Positions 9,998 through 20,619 of a stretch of DNA of 64,000 nucleotides are shown here, piece by piece. The position numbers were made by a program, and so were the translations under genes. A model generated the notes under the pieces. That model made no database searches, was not told the DNA's origin, and saw only the letters and a program-made list of their open reading frames with translations. Numbering within the stretch: position 1 is the first letter of the stretch; each line of letters opens with the position of its first letter. Source of the DNA: Anaspis maculata (Eukaryota > Arthropoda > Insecta > Coleoptera > Scraptiidae); contig OX421962.1 in the NCBI GenBank assembly GCA_949128115.1, forward strand, positions 14,459,262 to 14,523,261, in the 5' to 3' direction.

Positions 9998-11176
9998 TAT
10001 ACAGGGTGATTTCCTGAAAAACGCACTCCAGGTTTCTCTCTGCCATTTTTTTTTTCAGGAAAACGCCGAAACAGGTCGATTTTTACTTTTAGGGAGACAT
10101 CTAGGACACACATTGTCAAATTTTCATCTTCAACCCCTCCGCTCCCACCCTACCCTACTTTAGAATTCCAAATAGCACTACCTATGTTATGATACATCAA
10201 ATTGAAAGTAATGAAATTCTTTCTCTGTCAAACATATTTTGGAATCTTTTGAACCACCCCAAACCCTTCTCAAAATTTTTCATTGTCAAACAAAGAGAAG
10301 TTTCCCCCTATCAATTGCCGATCCTTGAGAAATAGATTTTCCAGCAAAAACAGGTCAATTTTTATTCCAAAGGGGACATCTAAGACACGAATTGCCAAAT
10401 TTTTATCTTCAACCTCTTCGCCTTCCTATTAAGAGAATTTTTGAAAAGGGTTAGAGGGAGGTTTAGAAAACTCGAAATTATTTTCTAGATAAAGAAATTA
10501 TATGGGTAGGTTGGGGGCGAAGAGATTGAAGATGAAAATTTGGCGATACGTGTCTTAGTCTTCTTCAAAACAAGAATCGACCTGTTTTCGCTTGAGAATC
10601 TATTTTCCAAGAATCGAGTGTTATTAGGGGGAAAGCTTTCTTTCAAATAACAATAAAAGCATTTTGAGAAGGTTTGAAAGGTGATTTGAAAAAAAGTCAA
10701 AATATATTTTACTGAAAGAGAATTTCATTACCTCCAATTTGATGTATCACTACACAGGTATATCCCATACACTTTCTATTTTCAGTAGAACGACTTTTCG
10801 GAGCGAAAATAAAATGACAAGCTGGAGCGCTGGAAGATAAGAGAATACGGCCGATGACCGCTGATAGTTTCGCTCCAAAACTTTGCAGGTGCCATCAGCC
10901 GTAGCCATAGCCCCCCAGCTTGTCACTTTATTTTTGCTCCAAAAAGTCATTCCACTCAAAATAGGAAGTGTATGGGATATAATCGAGGATATAGTGCTAT
11001 TTGGAATTCTAAAGTAGGGTAGGGTGGGGACAAAGGGGTTAAAGATAAAAATTTGACAATGTGTGTCCTAGATGTCCCCCTCCAAAAAAAAATCGACCTG
11101 TTTCGGCATTTTCCTGGATAAGATTTTGGCGGCGAAAAATCTGGCGTGTGGGTTCTTTCCAAAAAATCACCCTATA
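9998..11176. mobile_element. TATACAGGGTG foldback I
   Basis: Left TATACAGGGTGATTTCCTGA mirrors the right end ...AAAATCACCCTATA. The arms share AACAGGTCGATTTTT and a GACATCTAGGACACA stretch. A second inverted pair lies near the centre (about 10758 and 10975, GTATATCCCATACACTT type). It abuts the next element so closely that both share the same TATA. Non-coding. Confidence 0.75.
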
Positions 11177-12044
11177 CAGGATGTTCCAAAATTAGTGCAA
11201 CAAAATTCACAGGAAGATGGAAAATTGAAAAATAAGGCGATTTTCCTGATGAAAACACTCTCGCAAACGTAATAACAGAGACACAGGCTTTCAAAATTGG
11301 TTTTTTAAATCAGTTTTTTTTTCATAACTTTTGAACCGTTCAACCGATTTCAATCAAATTTGAACCAAAGTCAACTGAAACAGGTCTCTACTGAACAATA
11401 ATAACTCGTTTCATCAAACATTTTTAGGGGCAAAGATAATAGGGGGTGCCCCCCCTTTTTCCCCCTATTTTTGCCCTTTTCAAATTTATTTGGAAATTGT
11501 TTCAATTTTCGGACTCTACGTTCAGTTTGAAGAAAAAAGTCACTCTTGCAAAATTTTGATTAGACGCTTCATCTCCAAGATACATATGAAAGTGTTGTAT
11601 TCGATACGTTTTCCGAAATTTCAAACCCAAATATCTCGAAAATTAAGCCTTGAATAAAAATTTAGCCGGAGTAATTTTTTCTCTAAACTGAACGTAGAAT
11701 TCAAAAACTGAAACAACTTCCAAAAATGATCAGGGGGGTGAAAAACAGGGAGAAAAAGGAGGAGCTACCCCTATTATCTTCGCCCCTAAAAATTTTTGAT
11801 AAAATGCGTTATTATTGTTCAATAGAGACCTATTTTTAGAAAACTTCTTATAAATGAAATCGGTTCAACGGTTCAGAAGTTATGCAAAAAAACTTTGAAA
11901 AAACTGTTTCAAAAAACAATTTTGAAGGCCTGTATCCCCGTTATTACGTTTACGGGGGTATTTTTATTAAGGAAAATCCCCTTATTTTCCAATTTTCTAC
12001 CTCCCTGTAAAGTTTGTTGCATTAATTTCGGGACACCCTGTATA
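11173..12044. mobile_element. TATACAGGATG foldback II
   Basis: Left TATACAGGATGTTCCAAAAT pairs with GGGACACCCTGTATA on the right. The arms carry GTTATTACGTTTxCGxG and TTTGAACCGTTCAACCGATT-like sequence plus the G-rich AATAGGGGGTGCCCCCC near 11440, matched at 11760. Similar internal order is seen near 13.3-14.0 kb and 62.4 kb, so it is one branch of a family. Non-coding. Confidence 0.75.
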
Positions 12045-12146
12045 ATGTATACAGGATGGTCCAGCTTTAACGTCATTAAATTCAACGATCGATAGAGAAT
12101 AGAAAATGAAGGGGGACTTTCTTCAGAAAACATAAATATTTGAGAA

Positions 12147-13263
12147 ATAGACCGGAGAAGTGATGACGTCACAACATGGCAACATGGCCGGCGGTTGACA
12201 TTTTCTGGAGGCCAACGTCACATGAACGTGACGTTTCTATGTTTGGTTGTGTTTGGCATGACATTTTCTGGAGGTTCACAACAAAAGTCACAAAAGTCAG
12301 TGCAAAATGGCAGTGAGCATTGCTGAAATTGCCAGCCTAAGAGACAGCCAGCGTCATACAGGCGGACTTGGTTGCAAAAAGGCCAGACATAGCCCAACTC
12401 ATTGACAGAGAGCTGCGCAAAGCTGCACTCAGAACCACCAGTGCCTACAGAACGGTTCCGCATGATGCAGGGATGCAGCACGAGCGCTCTCAGGTATCCC
12501 ACCCTTCGCCCTGATGCTTGCAATTAGAGGAAACAAGCCTAGGAGTGCCCACCAGCAAACCAGATAGCAGGAACAAGGCCAGAGAGCAGTTCGTCGAGCA
12601 GTGGCAACGGCAGTGGAACGCCTTGGTTCAATGTTGGATGAAAGAAATACTGGGGAGCTTCAAAAGCCTCAGCGCCAGGACAACGCGGAACACGCTCGTT
12701 TTCATTGTAACGGTCCATCAAGGCAGCGAGAAGACCTCGAACAAAAACTGGGCAGGAGAATCGCCGTCGACAATCTCGTTCATGAATGCTCAGAGGCAAA
12801 GAGCAATGGATCGCAGCTTATAGTGTAAACCTAGTACGGTCCTGACCTTCCGGCGGTGGAGAGGATGCGCGTACAGCGGGGCGAGACGGGGGACTTGGAG
12901 CAGGCCAGCGAAGGAGAAGTACGCAGGTTGAAAAAGCTCCGGCTCTAATGTTCATAAAAGTGCACCTAATAAACGTTTCTCGCGCCACCTGAGGTTTTTA
13001 TTAACAATAGTTAGCAGTTTTTAGTTTATAGCAATATAGTTTGATTTCCTCCACCTGATATAGTCCAAAATATGGATCTTTTTTTGTTATATCCATTTCC
13101 GTTATTTACCTTCGCAAAAATTTGACAAACACAAACAGAGAAACGTCAAGTGCATGCCACGTGCCGTGCATCCCACGGTCATGTCACCTTTGACATTGGC
13201 CTCCAGAAAATGTCAACCGCCGGCCATGTTGCCGTGTTGTGACGTCACACTTCTTCGGTCTAT
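12147..13263. mobile_element. Nested inverted-repeat unit enclosing a LINE 3' end
   Basis: Left ATAGACCGGAGAAGTGATGA mirrors the right end TTCTTCGGTCTAT. Both arms contain GTGACGTCAC, CGGCCATGTTGCC-type and ACATTTTCTGGAGGCC sequence. The arms flank a more GC-rich, coding-derived core (about 12310-12975) that has no mirror copy, so it was either captured or inserted later. Confidence 0.65.
12310..12975 (+). pseudogene. 3' fragment of a Jockey/R1-type LINE
   Basis: Three shifting frames carry what look like the end of an ORF2: ALMLAIRGNKPRSA, SAYRTVPHDAG, and DNAEHARFHCNGPSRQRE followed by LEQKLGRRIAVDNLVHE. An AEH..FHC pattern with a following LG..I...NLV is typical of the zinc-knuckle tail of Jockey/R1-group LINEs (family knowledge). 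AATAAA occurs near 12970. The 5' part is missing and at least two frameshifts are present. Confidence 0.55.
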
Positions 13264-14274
13264 ACCTTCTAAGTTGGAAATGAATAATCGTTTTTCCCGC
13301 ATAACTTTTGAACCATTCTACCGATTTGATTCAAATTCGAAACAAAAGTTTACTGAAATTATCCTCCATTAAACAATCACAACGTGTTCCATAAAAATGT
13401 TTTAGGAGCGTAGATATTAGGGGGTGCCCCCTTTTTTCCCTGCCTATTTTCCACCCCCCTTGTTCTTTCAACTGTTCATATTTTCAAATTCTACGTTAAA
13501 TTTAAAAGAAAAAGTCACTCAAACATTTTTTGATTAGAAACTTTGCTTGGGAGATATTTAGGTTTGAAGGTTTGGAAAACATCTTGAAAGCACCACTTTC
13601 AAAGGTCTAATAATTAAAATTCAAAAAACTCATGACTTCTTAGCTGAAATAGGTTTTCTAGAATTTCTAAGTTGATAAACCACAATTTTTTTCTGAGAAA
13701 CGAGAAGCTTCCAGGGAAAAAAACAAGTTGAGCTCTGGAAAGTGGCGATTTCAGGATTTTTTCCAAAGTTTCAAAACCAAATAAATATCTCTCAAACTAA
13801 GCCTCAAATCAAAATTTTGCAAGAGTTGATTTTTTTCTAAAGTGAACGTAGAGCTTAAAAATTGAAACAGTTTTCAAAAATTACTAGGGCGTGAAAAATA
13901 GGGGGGAAGAGGAGCACCCTCTAATATCTACACTCCTGATCTTTTTTATGAAACACATTATGATTGTGCGACAGAAGATAATTTCAGTAAAATTTTTGTC
14001 TAAATTTGAATAGAATCGATTGAACGGTTCAAAAGTTATGCGGAAAAAACAATTATTTATTTCCAACTTTGAAGGGCTAGATCTCCGTTATTAGGCATTT
14101 CTCAAATATGTTTTCCAAAGAAAGTCCCCTTCATTTTTGATTCTCTATCGATCCTCAAATTTAATGACGCTCAAGCTGGTCCGACCTGTATATAATATGT
14201 ATAATAAATATGAAGAAAGGAAAAAAACATGCTAAAGACAAGAAAATTTCGTTGAAATTATATACTAACGGTGA

Positions 14275-15260
14275 AGTGCCGCTGGTGCTAGCGTTGCCAC
14301 GCTGTATAGTCAGGCTGATTCGCTGCATCACGGAAGAACTGGTTTTTAGGGTGATGATTTCTTTTATGATAGCAACTTTTTGATGTGTTTGAAAATTGCT
14401 TCTGTGTCAGGATTCCAAGGTCCAAAGGTTTCGAAAGCAATGCCAGCAAACCCATGTTCTTTCTTTTTTGATTTCGACGTATTTTTTGTTTGTTTAACTT
14501 GTTCTGCTGATTGTGCAGCGTAGCCAGCTGACATAGAGCTTCCATAGAGCACTGTTGGAGATGCAGGTTCCACTTTGGAAAATGCGAATCATCCACCAAG
14601 CTCGCACATCCAATAGCAGAGTAATAACTTTCTTCGCGGACGGCAACTGTTATGCGATTGACCCCACGGAACTGTGCAGTATTTGTAACTCGCAGGAGGA
14701 GGAGACACTTGCTCACATTCTCTTTATTTGTCCAATTTACTCTCATCTTCGACGCTTTTATTTGAATAAATATCTAATTTTTGCATCAATAAATCCACCA
14801 TATTTCTCTGTTGAGTTTTTACTGAATGTCACTAATACACATCAATTTTCTGATCTGGTTTTATTTTTTAGAGGAGTCCTACGCCTGCGCGCTTTTAGCA
14901 GAAACGAATAATGTCTGATTTCTTTTTCTTTTTATTGTATTTGCACACTGTTTTTCTTTTCTTGTATATCTTGTTTTATTTGTTACTCTAGTTAAGTATT
15001 GCTATGAGAATGTAATTCTGTGAAAGCAATAAAGATTATTATTATTATTATTATAGCTGACATAGAGCTTCCATGTGAGTGTGTTGGGGCAAACGTATCA
15101 ACACAAGTGACATCTCACACCAAAGCTCTGCCTCTCTTCCGTGGAGTTAGGGACATATCATCTGGACGCTTCCCGTTGTCTCGGAACAAACTATTAGGTT
15201 CTAAAAGACATGGGACTTTCACCGAAGCCAGAGCTCGTTTCAAAAGACTATTCAGGTAAT
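14275..15260 (-). pseudogene. Third copy of the LINE endonuclease-like end, interrupted
   Basis: Reading down from 15250: SLLKRALASVKVPCLLEPNS, LFRDNGKRPDDMSL, then a stop within GRALV*DVTCVDTFAPTH, matching the EPxGLxRxDGxRPDG...WDxTC blocks of the LINE at 2202. After TFAPTHSHGSS the frame is cut by a LINE inserted at 14546-15054 and resumes with MSAGYAAQSAEQVKQ and FAGIAFETFGPWNPD. The final block IQRGNASTSGTSP is near 14280. The RPDG aspartate is kept but the paired tryptophan is lost to a stop. Confidence 0.65.
14546..15054 (+). mobile_element. 5'-truncated LINE insertion with (ATT)n tail
   Basis: Flanked by an exact 20-bp target duplication, AGCTGACATAGAGCTTCCAT at 14526-14545 and 15055-15074. 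The insert carries a plus-strand frame (from about 14555 to 14911) with a C-terminal knuckle: CSICNSQEEETLAHILFICP (CxxC...H...C). It ends in AATAAAG then an (ATT)n run directly before the second duplication copy. Knuckle, simple tail and variable-length duplication are hallmarks of target-primed insertion. The clade (I, Jockey or R1 group) is not decided. Confidence 0.85.
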
Positions 15261-15643
15261 TAATTTGTTACGCCTTTCAGCTGAAGTGCAACAAACTGGA
15301 GAGTGCGTGTACTTAAGTACTTACCGCGACATAGCTCAGTGGCGATGAGTCGGAGTTGGGAGTCGTCGGCTGTAGTTTCTTGGGCGGAATGGAAGTATGA
15401 CCATGAAATTCAAGACTTGTGGGCCGAACTCGGGACAGGTCTCGAAGCTACCGCGCTGTAATGGAACATCCCAGAAAACTCAACTGGAAAAACACCATGA
15501 ACTCCGGACGCTTGACCTTGAAGTGCCAAAAGGGACGGGAAATACGCCGGAACACGGCAAAATACAGGAGTACAAATGGGTACGTAGGGTAAACAGGAGC
15601 ATGAAATAATCGAAGGAATACATTCTGGTAGGTAATAATAAGC
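15260..15643. other. Unassigned sequence
   Basis: Contains an exact A-box match (TAGCTCAGTGG near 15332) but no B box within tRNA distance. The 70-residue frame at 15397-15609 shows no motif. Could be an old SINE fragment; not supported further. Confidence 0.3.
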
Positions 15644-16649
15644 TTAGGTGGTATGTTTGGACAGGATAGAGCTTTCCACTTTGGGGGAAAAAGTGATGAA
15701 TTCTTTTGTTTCTGGGGAAGGCCCGTTCAAAAGGAGCTCAGCTAAATACTCAAATAAATGGGCCTCTTTACGCCCATATTTAGGTATGCCGCCCCGAACA
15801 TCCCTCCATGTTCTCTCAATGTTTTGCGTGTGGACGCGAGAGTCGTTGGGATCGACGTACTGGAGGCTGTGATTAAGTCGAAGGTGCTCGAAACCCTCAT
15901 TTTCTCCCCAGTCCTTTTCTGGTACGGGTATCAAGAAGATTATCTTGCTGCCCCTCTCGAATCCTACAAAAACCCATTGCCCCTCGATCCGTCTGCCTCT
16001 ATTATATTTTCTTCTTCCAAACTTGGCCTCATGGATTTCGACAACTACGCCTGGCGTCCTATCAGTAGAATGCTACGTTAGTGACGTCACGTTGCGTTGC
16101 AAGCGCCTTTCTGATAGGCTGCTGCTAGACAACGTGACGTCACAAGCCTAGTATTCTACTCATCGTGATAGGGCCCCTGGCCCTCCTATCGATTGCGAGT
16201 TTTGCTGGCTCCAGTCGAGCGCAATGTCTCGACAAAGTGAGGACCACTTTGATGATTTGACACGACGACCGTTTTTGATGAGCAATTCAATTCTGCCATG
16301 ATAATTTCCTGGCGTGGGAAACGAAGGACGCACCAGAGCACGCCGAAGTCGTCGATTGTCAACTTGGAACTCTCGGAGAAGCTGCCACGTCTGTCTGGCC
16401 GACTTCTTGAATGCGGAGTTTCTTTTTCTTGGGAGCGCTCCTTCTCCCTCCTCCCCTCCCTTGTTGCCGGACTCGTCTGCAGGTGTAGCTGAACGATACT
16501 ACATTCAGCTCTGCTGGGCTGCCACACTGTTCGCAAGGTATTGCTTCCGCCACAATTCCATCTTCAATCAAAAATACAATATACTGTCGTTTGTGAACAG
16601 ATAAATGGTGGAACTCCCAAATTGTCCGAGGGCAGTTTTCGCAATTCAT
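15644..16649 (-). pseudogene. Merlin-like transposase pseudogene
   Basis: From 16649 downward: an N-terminal zinc-ribbon-like part (LIEDGIVAEAIPCEQCGSPA, YTCRR), after a frameshift FSESSKLTIDDFGVLWCVLR, then SIGGPG, a MITE insertion, and VVVEIHEAKFGRRKYNRGRR, EGQWVFVGFERGSK, FEHLRLNHSLQYVDP and HTQNIERTWRDVRG. These blocks follow the order of Merlin/IS1016 (ISXO2-like) DDE transposases, in which VEIDExKFGKRKYNRGH and HTxxIExxW hold catalytic residues (family knowledge). The first aspartate is replaced by histidine (VEIHE) and a stretch before the second acidic residue is deleted, so the enzyme is dead. Confidence 0.75.
16058..16172. mobile_element. 115-bp MITE inside the Merlin-like gene
   Basis: The ends CCTATCAGTAGAAT and ATTCTACTCATCGTGATAGG are near-inverse, with an inner GTGACGTCACGTTG/AACGTGACGTCAC pair. 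The flanks read CGCCTGGC and CCCCTGGC, a likely 8-bp target duplication of the original GGGCCAGGGG codons. It falls exactly between IGGPG and VVVEI of the transposase. Confidence 0.75.
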
Positions 16650-16805
16650 CGAGGAATGTAGAAAGAAAAATGAGAATTGGAAATCACTGGACAGATAGAA
16701 GATAATTTGGAAAAAAGCGACTTGATTATTTCAGTAGGTACCTACAAAATTGATCTGAATAAAATTGAATTTTATTTTGACAGAAAAAATAAGAATCTTT
16801 GAACG

Positions 16806-18482
16806 TATACAGGGTGTTCCAGAGATGATAGCTAAAAATTCAACTGTGGATAGATCTCGTCGAAATATGACGAAAACCTGTACCGGGTGATCATTTGAAA
16901 ACTATCCACCTGCAATAACTCCCGATTCCTAGTGAATATTTTCTCGAGCAAAAACAGGTCGATTTTTATATTGAGGGGGACATCCAAAACAATAATTGGC
17001 AAATTTCTATATTCACCCCCCTCGCCCCCACTCACCCCAACTTTGAAATTTCAAATGACACTACCTACCTTGCGGTACATCAAATTGAAGGAAATTGAAT
17101 TTCCTTTCTAAAAAAAATATTTCAAAAATTTTCAACCCCACCCCCTTATCCCTAAAAATTCTCTGACTGTCCCATTTTATATTCTGAACCCCTCATTTTT
17201 TTCTTAATTTTTCTCAATTTAGTCGGCGTCATCCTAGATAGCATCGAAGAAGAAAATTTTTGGTGGAAAAAGTGCTACCCAAATTCCCCCCTTTGCTCTC
17301 CCTCACCTCAACTCCCAAATTTAACAAAACACCACCTACTTTGTGATACATCAAATTTAAGGAAATTGAATTCTCTTTTCGAAAAATTTTTTTTTGAAAT
17401 TTTCTACCCCTTCCCTAATAAATTGGCCATTTGGAGTATTCTAGGGGGGAGATGGGGGGCTTTAAAAATTGTGAAAAAATCTTTTCCAGGAAGAGAATTG
17501 AATTTCCTTCAATTTGATGTATTACAAAGTGGGTATTGATATTTTAAATTTTTGAGGTCAGGTGGGGGGAGCGAAGGGGTAAATTTGGGTGGCACTTTTT
17601 TTATAGAAAATTTTCTCTTTCGATGCTGTGCAGGATGACGTTCAATGTATTGAAGGGAAATGGAGGTCAAGAATATTAACTTGGACACTCAGAGAATTTT
17701 AGAAAGAACGGGGGGTAGGGTTGAAAAATTCCGAAATATTTTTTCTAGAAAGAGAATTCAATTCTCTCTAATTTGATGTATCGCAAGGTAGGTAGTGTCA
17801 TTTGAAATTTCAAAGTTGGGGTGAGTGGGGGCGAGGAAGCTTAAGATATAAATTCTCCAATGTATGTTTTAGATGTCCCCCTCGATATAAAAACCGACCT
17901 GTTTTTGCTCAAAGACATTTGCACTAGGAATCGGGAGATATTGCAGGTGGATAGTTTTCAAATGATCACCCGGTATGTATACCTACCATTTCCGGCCTAA
18001 CGACAAAGATACAGCCCTTCAAATTTCACTTTTCTCAGATTTCAAAAATTTGTAACTCAGGAATTTTCAGACACAATTAACCTAAATTCAGCACAGACTG
18101 GTTTGTCAAAACTATCTACCGACCTGCCAAATTTTGAAAGGATCCATTCAATGGCGTAAGAGTTCGAGGGTCAATAGTTTAGAAGCATCCGAAGTAGAGT
18201 TGACTCAAGGTGCTCCTCATAATTTCTACGCTACTGGTTGAATTCTTTCACAATTTGGCAGGTTGATGATGTTGATGAATCAGCTTGTGCTGAATTTAAG
18301 CTAATTTTGTCGAAACGTTCCCAAGTTACAAATTTTTAAAATTCGAAAAATGTGAACTTCCAGTGGCTATATGTTCGTCATTAAGCCAAACTTTGCGAAA
18401 TGGTCTATAGGTTTCCATCGTATTTGAACAAGATCTATTCACAGTTGAATTTTTTGCTATCATCTCTAAAACATCCTGTATA
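16806..18482. mobile_element. TATACAGGGTG foldback IV
   Basis: Left TATACAGGGTGTTCCAGAGA mirrors the right end TCTAAAACATCCTGTATA, with AGATGATAGC, TCAACTGTG and CGAAAACCT/AGGTTTTCG-type arm sequence. A second complete foldback lies within it (16881-17975). The right end abuts the truncated R2-like LINE. Non-coding. Confidence 0.75.
16881..17975. mobile_element. Foldback nested in foldback IV
   Basis: The ends TACCGGGTGATCATTTGAAA and its inverse (...ATGATCACCCGGTA) flank arms holding ACTATCCACCTGCAATA, AACAGGTCGATTTTTATAT-like and G-rich blocks. The AACAGGTCGATTTTTA-GGGGGACATC module also occurs in foldback I, linking the two families. Confidence 0.7.
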
Positions 18483-18483
18483 C

Positions 18484-19903
18484 AGTAAAAAAGTTATCGA
18501 GATGTTTGCACGACCGATTTTCCTAATTTTCTTCGAATTATGGACATTTTCCAAGGCAAAGCAGAGTCCATTCTCAGTAATCTCACGGGAAAGTTGGTTT
18601 AGTGCCTGTTCCGTTTTACCGACCAAGATGATATCATCGGCAAATCCAAGGATGCTGACAGCACAGGTGAAAAGTGATTGTTGATTTGAAATCCCAGCTC
18701 TCTGGAGACGTTTTCTTCGGAGAGCTTGTCCAGAATATGGTCGATGCATAAGTTACATAAAGATGGTGATAAAGGTGAACGTTGCATCACTCATCTCTCC
18801 AATGTTATGGTTTTTTGTTTTTTCCATTATACTGTTTCAACTTGTGTGGTTTACCGTTCTGAAGATTTAGAATAATTTAACGTAAATTCAATGGTATTGC
18901 CAATGTTTTCAGGGTAGCTCGCAGGTGACTGTGGCCAATAGTATCGTAAGCTTTTTCTATCGTGTGATCAAATTAATTCTTATTTTAGGTAGGCTGTGGC
19001 CTGGTCAAATTCAGGGGTGCGAAGCCGCGTTTGGCCAGGGCACAGCCTGCCTAAAATAAGAATTCATTTGGTCACACGATACATCAAGTTACATTATGCA
19101 GCAGTCTGTCTTTCCCTTCTTTGCTGTCTTGAGAACGGCGTTGATGATGGATATATCGACGTGAATTCCATACATCTGGACAAATCCTCTCTGGTTATTG
19201 TTGAACGAAACGAAACTGCGCAACCTTTTGTCGAGAACTTTCTCCAGAATTCTTCTCAATACTGATGAACACATTGTGATAGGCCGCCAGTTGTTAGCTT
19301 TTGCTGGATCACCACCTTCATCGATCAACACCGCTCTTGCCTGCTTAAAACAAGGTGGGTCATGGCCAGTGGTTGAAATAAAAGAAGCGATCGTGGCTAT
19401 TACTTCGGACGTCTCCATAATTCAACACTCTCTTCAATACATGGTCTGGTCCTGGAGCTGTGCTCACATTTTTAGAACCTCTTCTGTTCGAAATATTTTC
19501 ATTAGCGGATCAGGTCAATACATTTTATTCTAAGAGCAAGTTCCACACCAAGCTATACTTGGTGTTCTTCCGGTGATGCGATGTTTCGAGGATTTATTTT
19601 GCCACTGCCCGAAGTAGCAGTTGATGGACCAGTTTTTTTGAGAATTGTCGGACATCCAGGCTTGAACCATGTTCTCGACATCTTGGTTGCTTCGCTCGAC
19701 ACTGCCTTGATTTTAAAGGTGGCGCATGACGTGGTTTTCCATTTACAGTTTGGCAGCTCGGACCAGTAGCTAAAGATTTCTTTGATAACCGACGCGGTGA
19801 ACTCTGGAATCATTTTCATTCTGGAGTAGATATCTGCGGCCGTCCCACACTTAACAAAGTTGCGCTGGCGCTTCGTGGAAGACGTTTGATTTGGAAACGT
19901 CAT
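18484..19903 (-). pseudogene. R2-like LINE reverse transcriptase remnant
   Basis: Frames on the minus strand carry RT blocks in order: FKQARAVLIDEGGDP, NNWRPITMCSSVLRRILEKV, NNNQRGFV, then (after a MITE) IEKAYDTIGHSHLRATLKTL, QRSPLSPSLCNLCIDHILDK and LGFADDIILVGKTEQAL. NWRPITxxSxLLR, QRGF and SPLSPxLFN with FADD are typical of R2-group non-LTR reverse transcriptases. The palm aspartates are still visible, but stops and frameshifts break the frame. The 3' part ends at foldback IV. A poorly conserved frame at 19903-19553 may be its N-terminal side. Host rDNA is not present here. Confidence 0.65.
18958..19081. mobile_element. 124-bp MITE in the R2-like RT
   Basis: Inverted arms run from TATCGTGTGATCAAATTAAT to the inverse end, through ATTCTTATTTTAGG and GGCTGTGGCC / GGGCACAGCC. 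It separates the RT block ending near TDCCIM from IEKAYDTIGH, so it sits in the catalytic aspartate region of the LINE. Confidence 0.75.
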
Positions 19904-20270
19904 GCCACTGCACAGTTTGTGTAGGACGTCTTTTCTAGGGGACTTTCTAACAACGGGTTATCAGCTCTGCGAGAGCAATTCTTCTTTTGGGTCAAAAACA
20001 ATCCATAACCCGCACCTCCGAAATGTGGTTTTGAATTGAGCCGTTGAGAAAATGTGGCCAGCATTCTTTCCATCATCATGCCATGGGACTCCCTTTCTCT
20101 TCTCATTTCCTCCATCTCCCATTCTCGCTGCAACCCTATCTGTTCTGCCTTACTTTCTGTGAACTGCTTTGTTCCATTACTAACAATTTTTTGTGCGAGT
20201 AACGCTTCTGTCTGCTTTGTGAGGAATGCTTCATTGAAGACTTGCAGTTTACTTTTATATTTAAAGCAGC
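19900..20270 (-). CDS. Candidate last exon of a Myb/SANT-like gene
   Basis: After a plausible acceptor (TTTTCATAG at 20271) the frame reads KLQVFNEAFLTKQTEALLAQ, then KAEQIGLQREWEMEEMRRER and MMMERMLATFSQR. This basic/acidic coiled-coil tail with a terminal methionine-rich segment is the usual C-terminus of Myb/SANT-like (trihelix) proteins of transposon-derived families (recall, not searched). On the minus strand it lies downstream of the Myb/SANT fragment at 30.3-30.56 kb, and nearly all DNA between them is foldback insertions. Whether it is expressed cannot be told from sequence alone. Confidence 0.4.
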
Positions 20271-20329
20271 CTATGAAAATTACCTGACATAACATATGAA
20301 CCCGACAATGTATTACCCAAACCACAGAA

Positions 20330-20619
20330 TATCAAACCAGAAGCGACACTCTATTGTTGTAGCATTGTTGTTGCTATGACCAGATTCTATGACCTTGAAA
20401 CTGCCAGGTGTTTTGGGACTAGTATTCTTGTCAAGAAATTTGAACTGTTCCAGAAAAAAATACACCAACTACCTACTTGATATTTGGTGAGAAAGTCTTC
20501 CGTCAGTGGAATCTATAGTCAGATGGCGGATTCACCATCCTTTCTTTTGGAATCCTGGTAATTCCTTTTTGGCACATGCGGGAATATTGAAGGGACATAA
20601 TTGGAACAAAGCCTGTTCA
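20330..20619. other. Unassigned AT-rich sequence
   Basis: Nothing recognisable. If the Myb/SANT gene model is right, this is intron next to the last exon. Confidence 0.4.

Larger units (their letters stand above)
12048..14192. mobile_element. TATACAGGATG foldback III with internal insertions
   Basis: Left TATACAGGATGGTCCAGCTT and right end AAGCTGGTCCGACCTGTATA are inverted copies, and the outer arms match for about 100 bp (AACGTCATTAAATT type, then AAGTCCCCTTCATTTT). The middle is filled by a second inverted-repeat unit (12147-13263) and a third foldback (about 13264-14098, arms around TTCCAACTTTGAAGG and CATAACTTTTGAACC). Confidence 0.7.

Noticed and set aside
15320..15380. tRNA gene suggested by TAGCTCAGTGG
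   Set aside because: No B box or cloverleaf pairing downstream; at most a SINE remnant.
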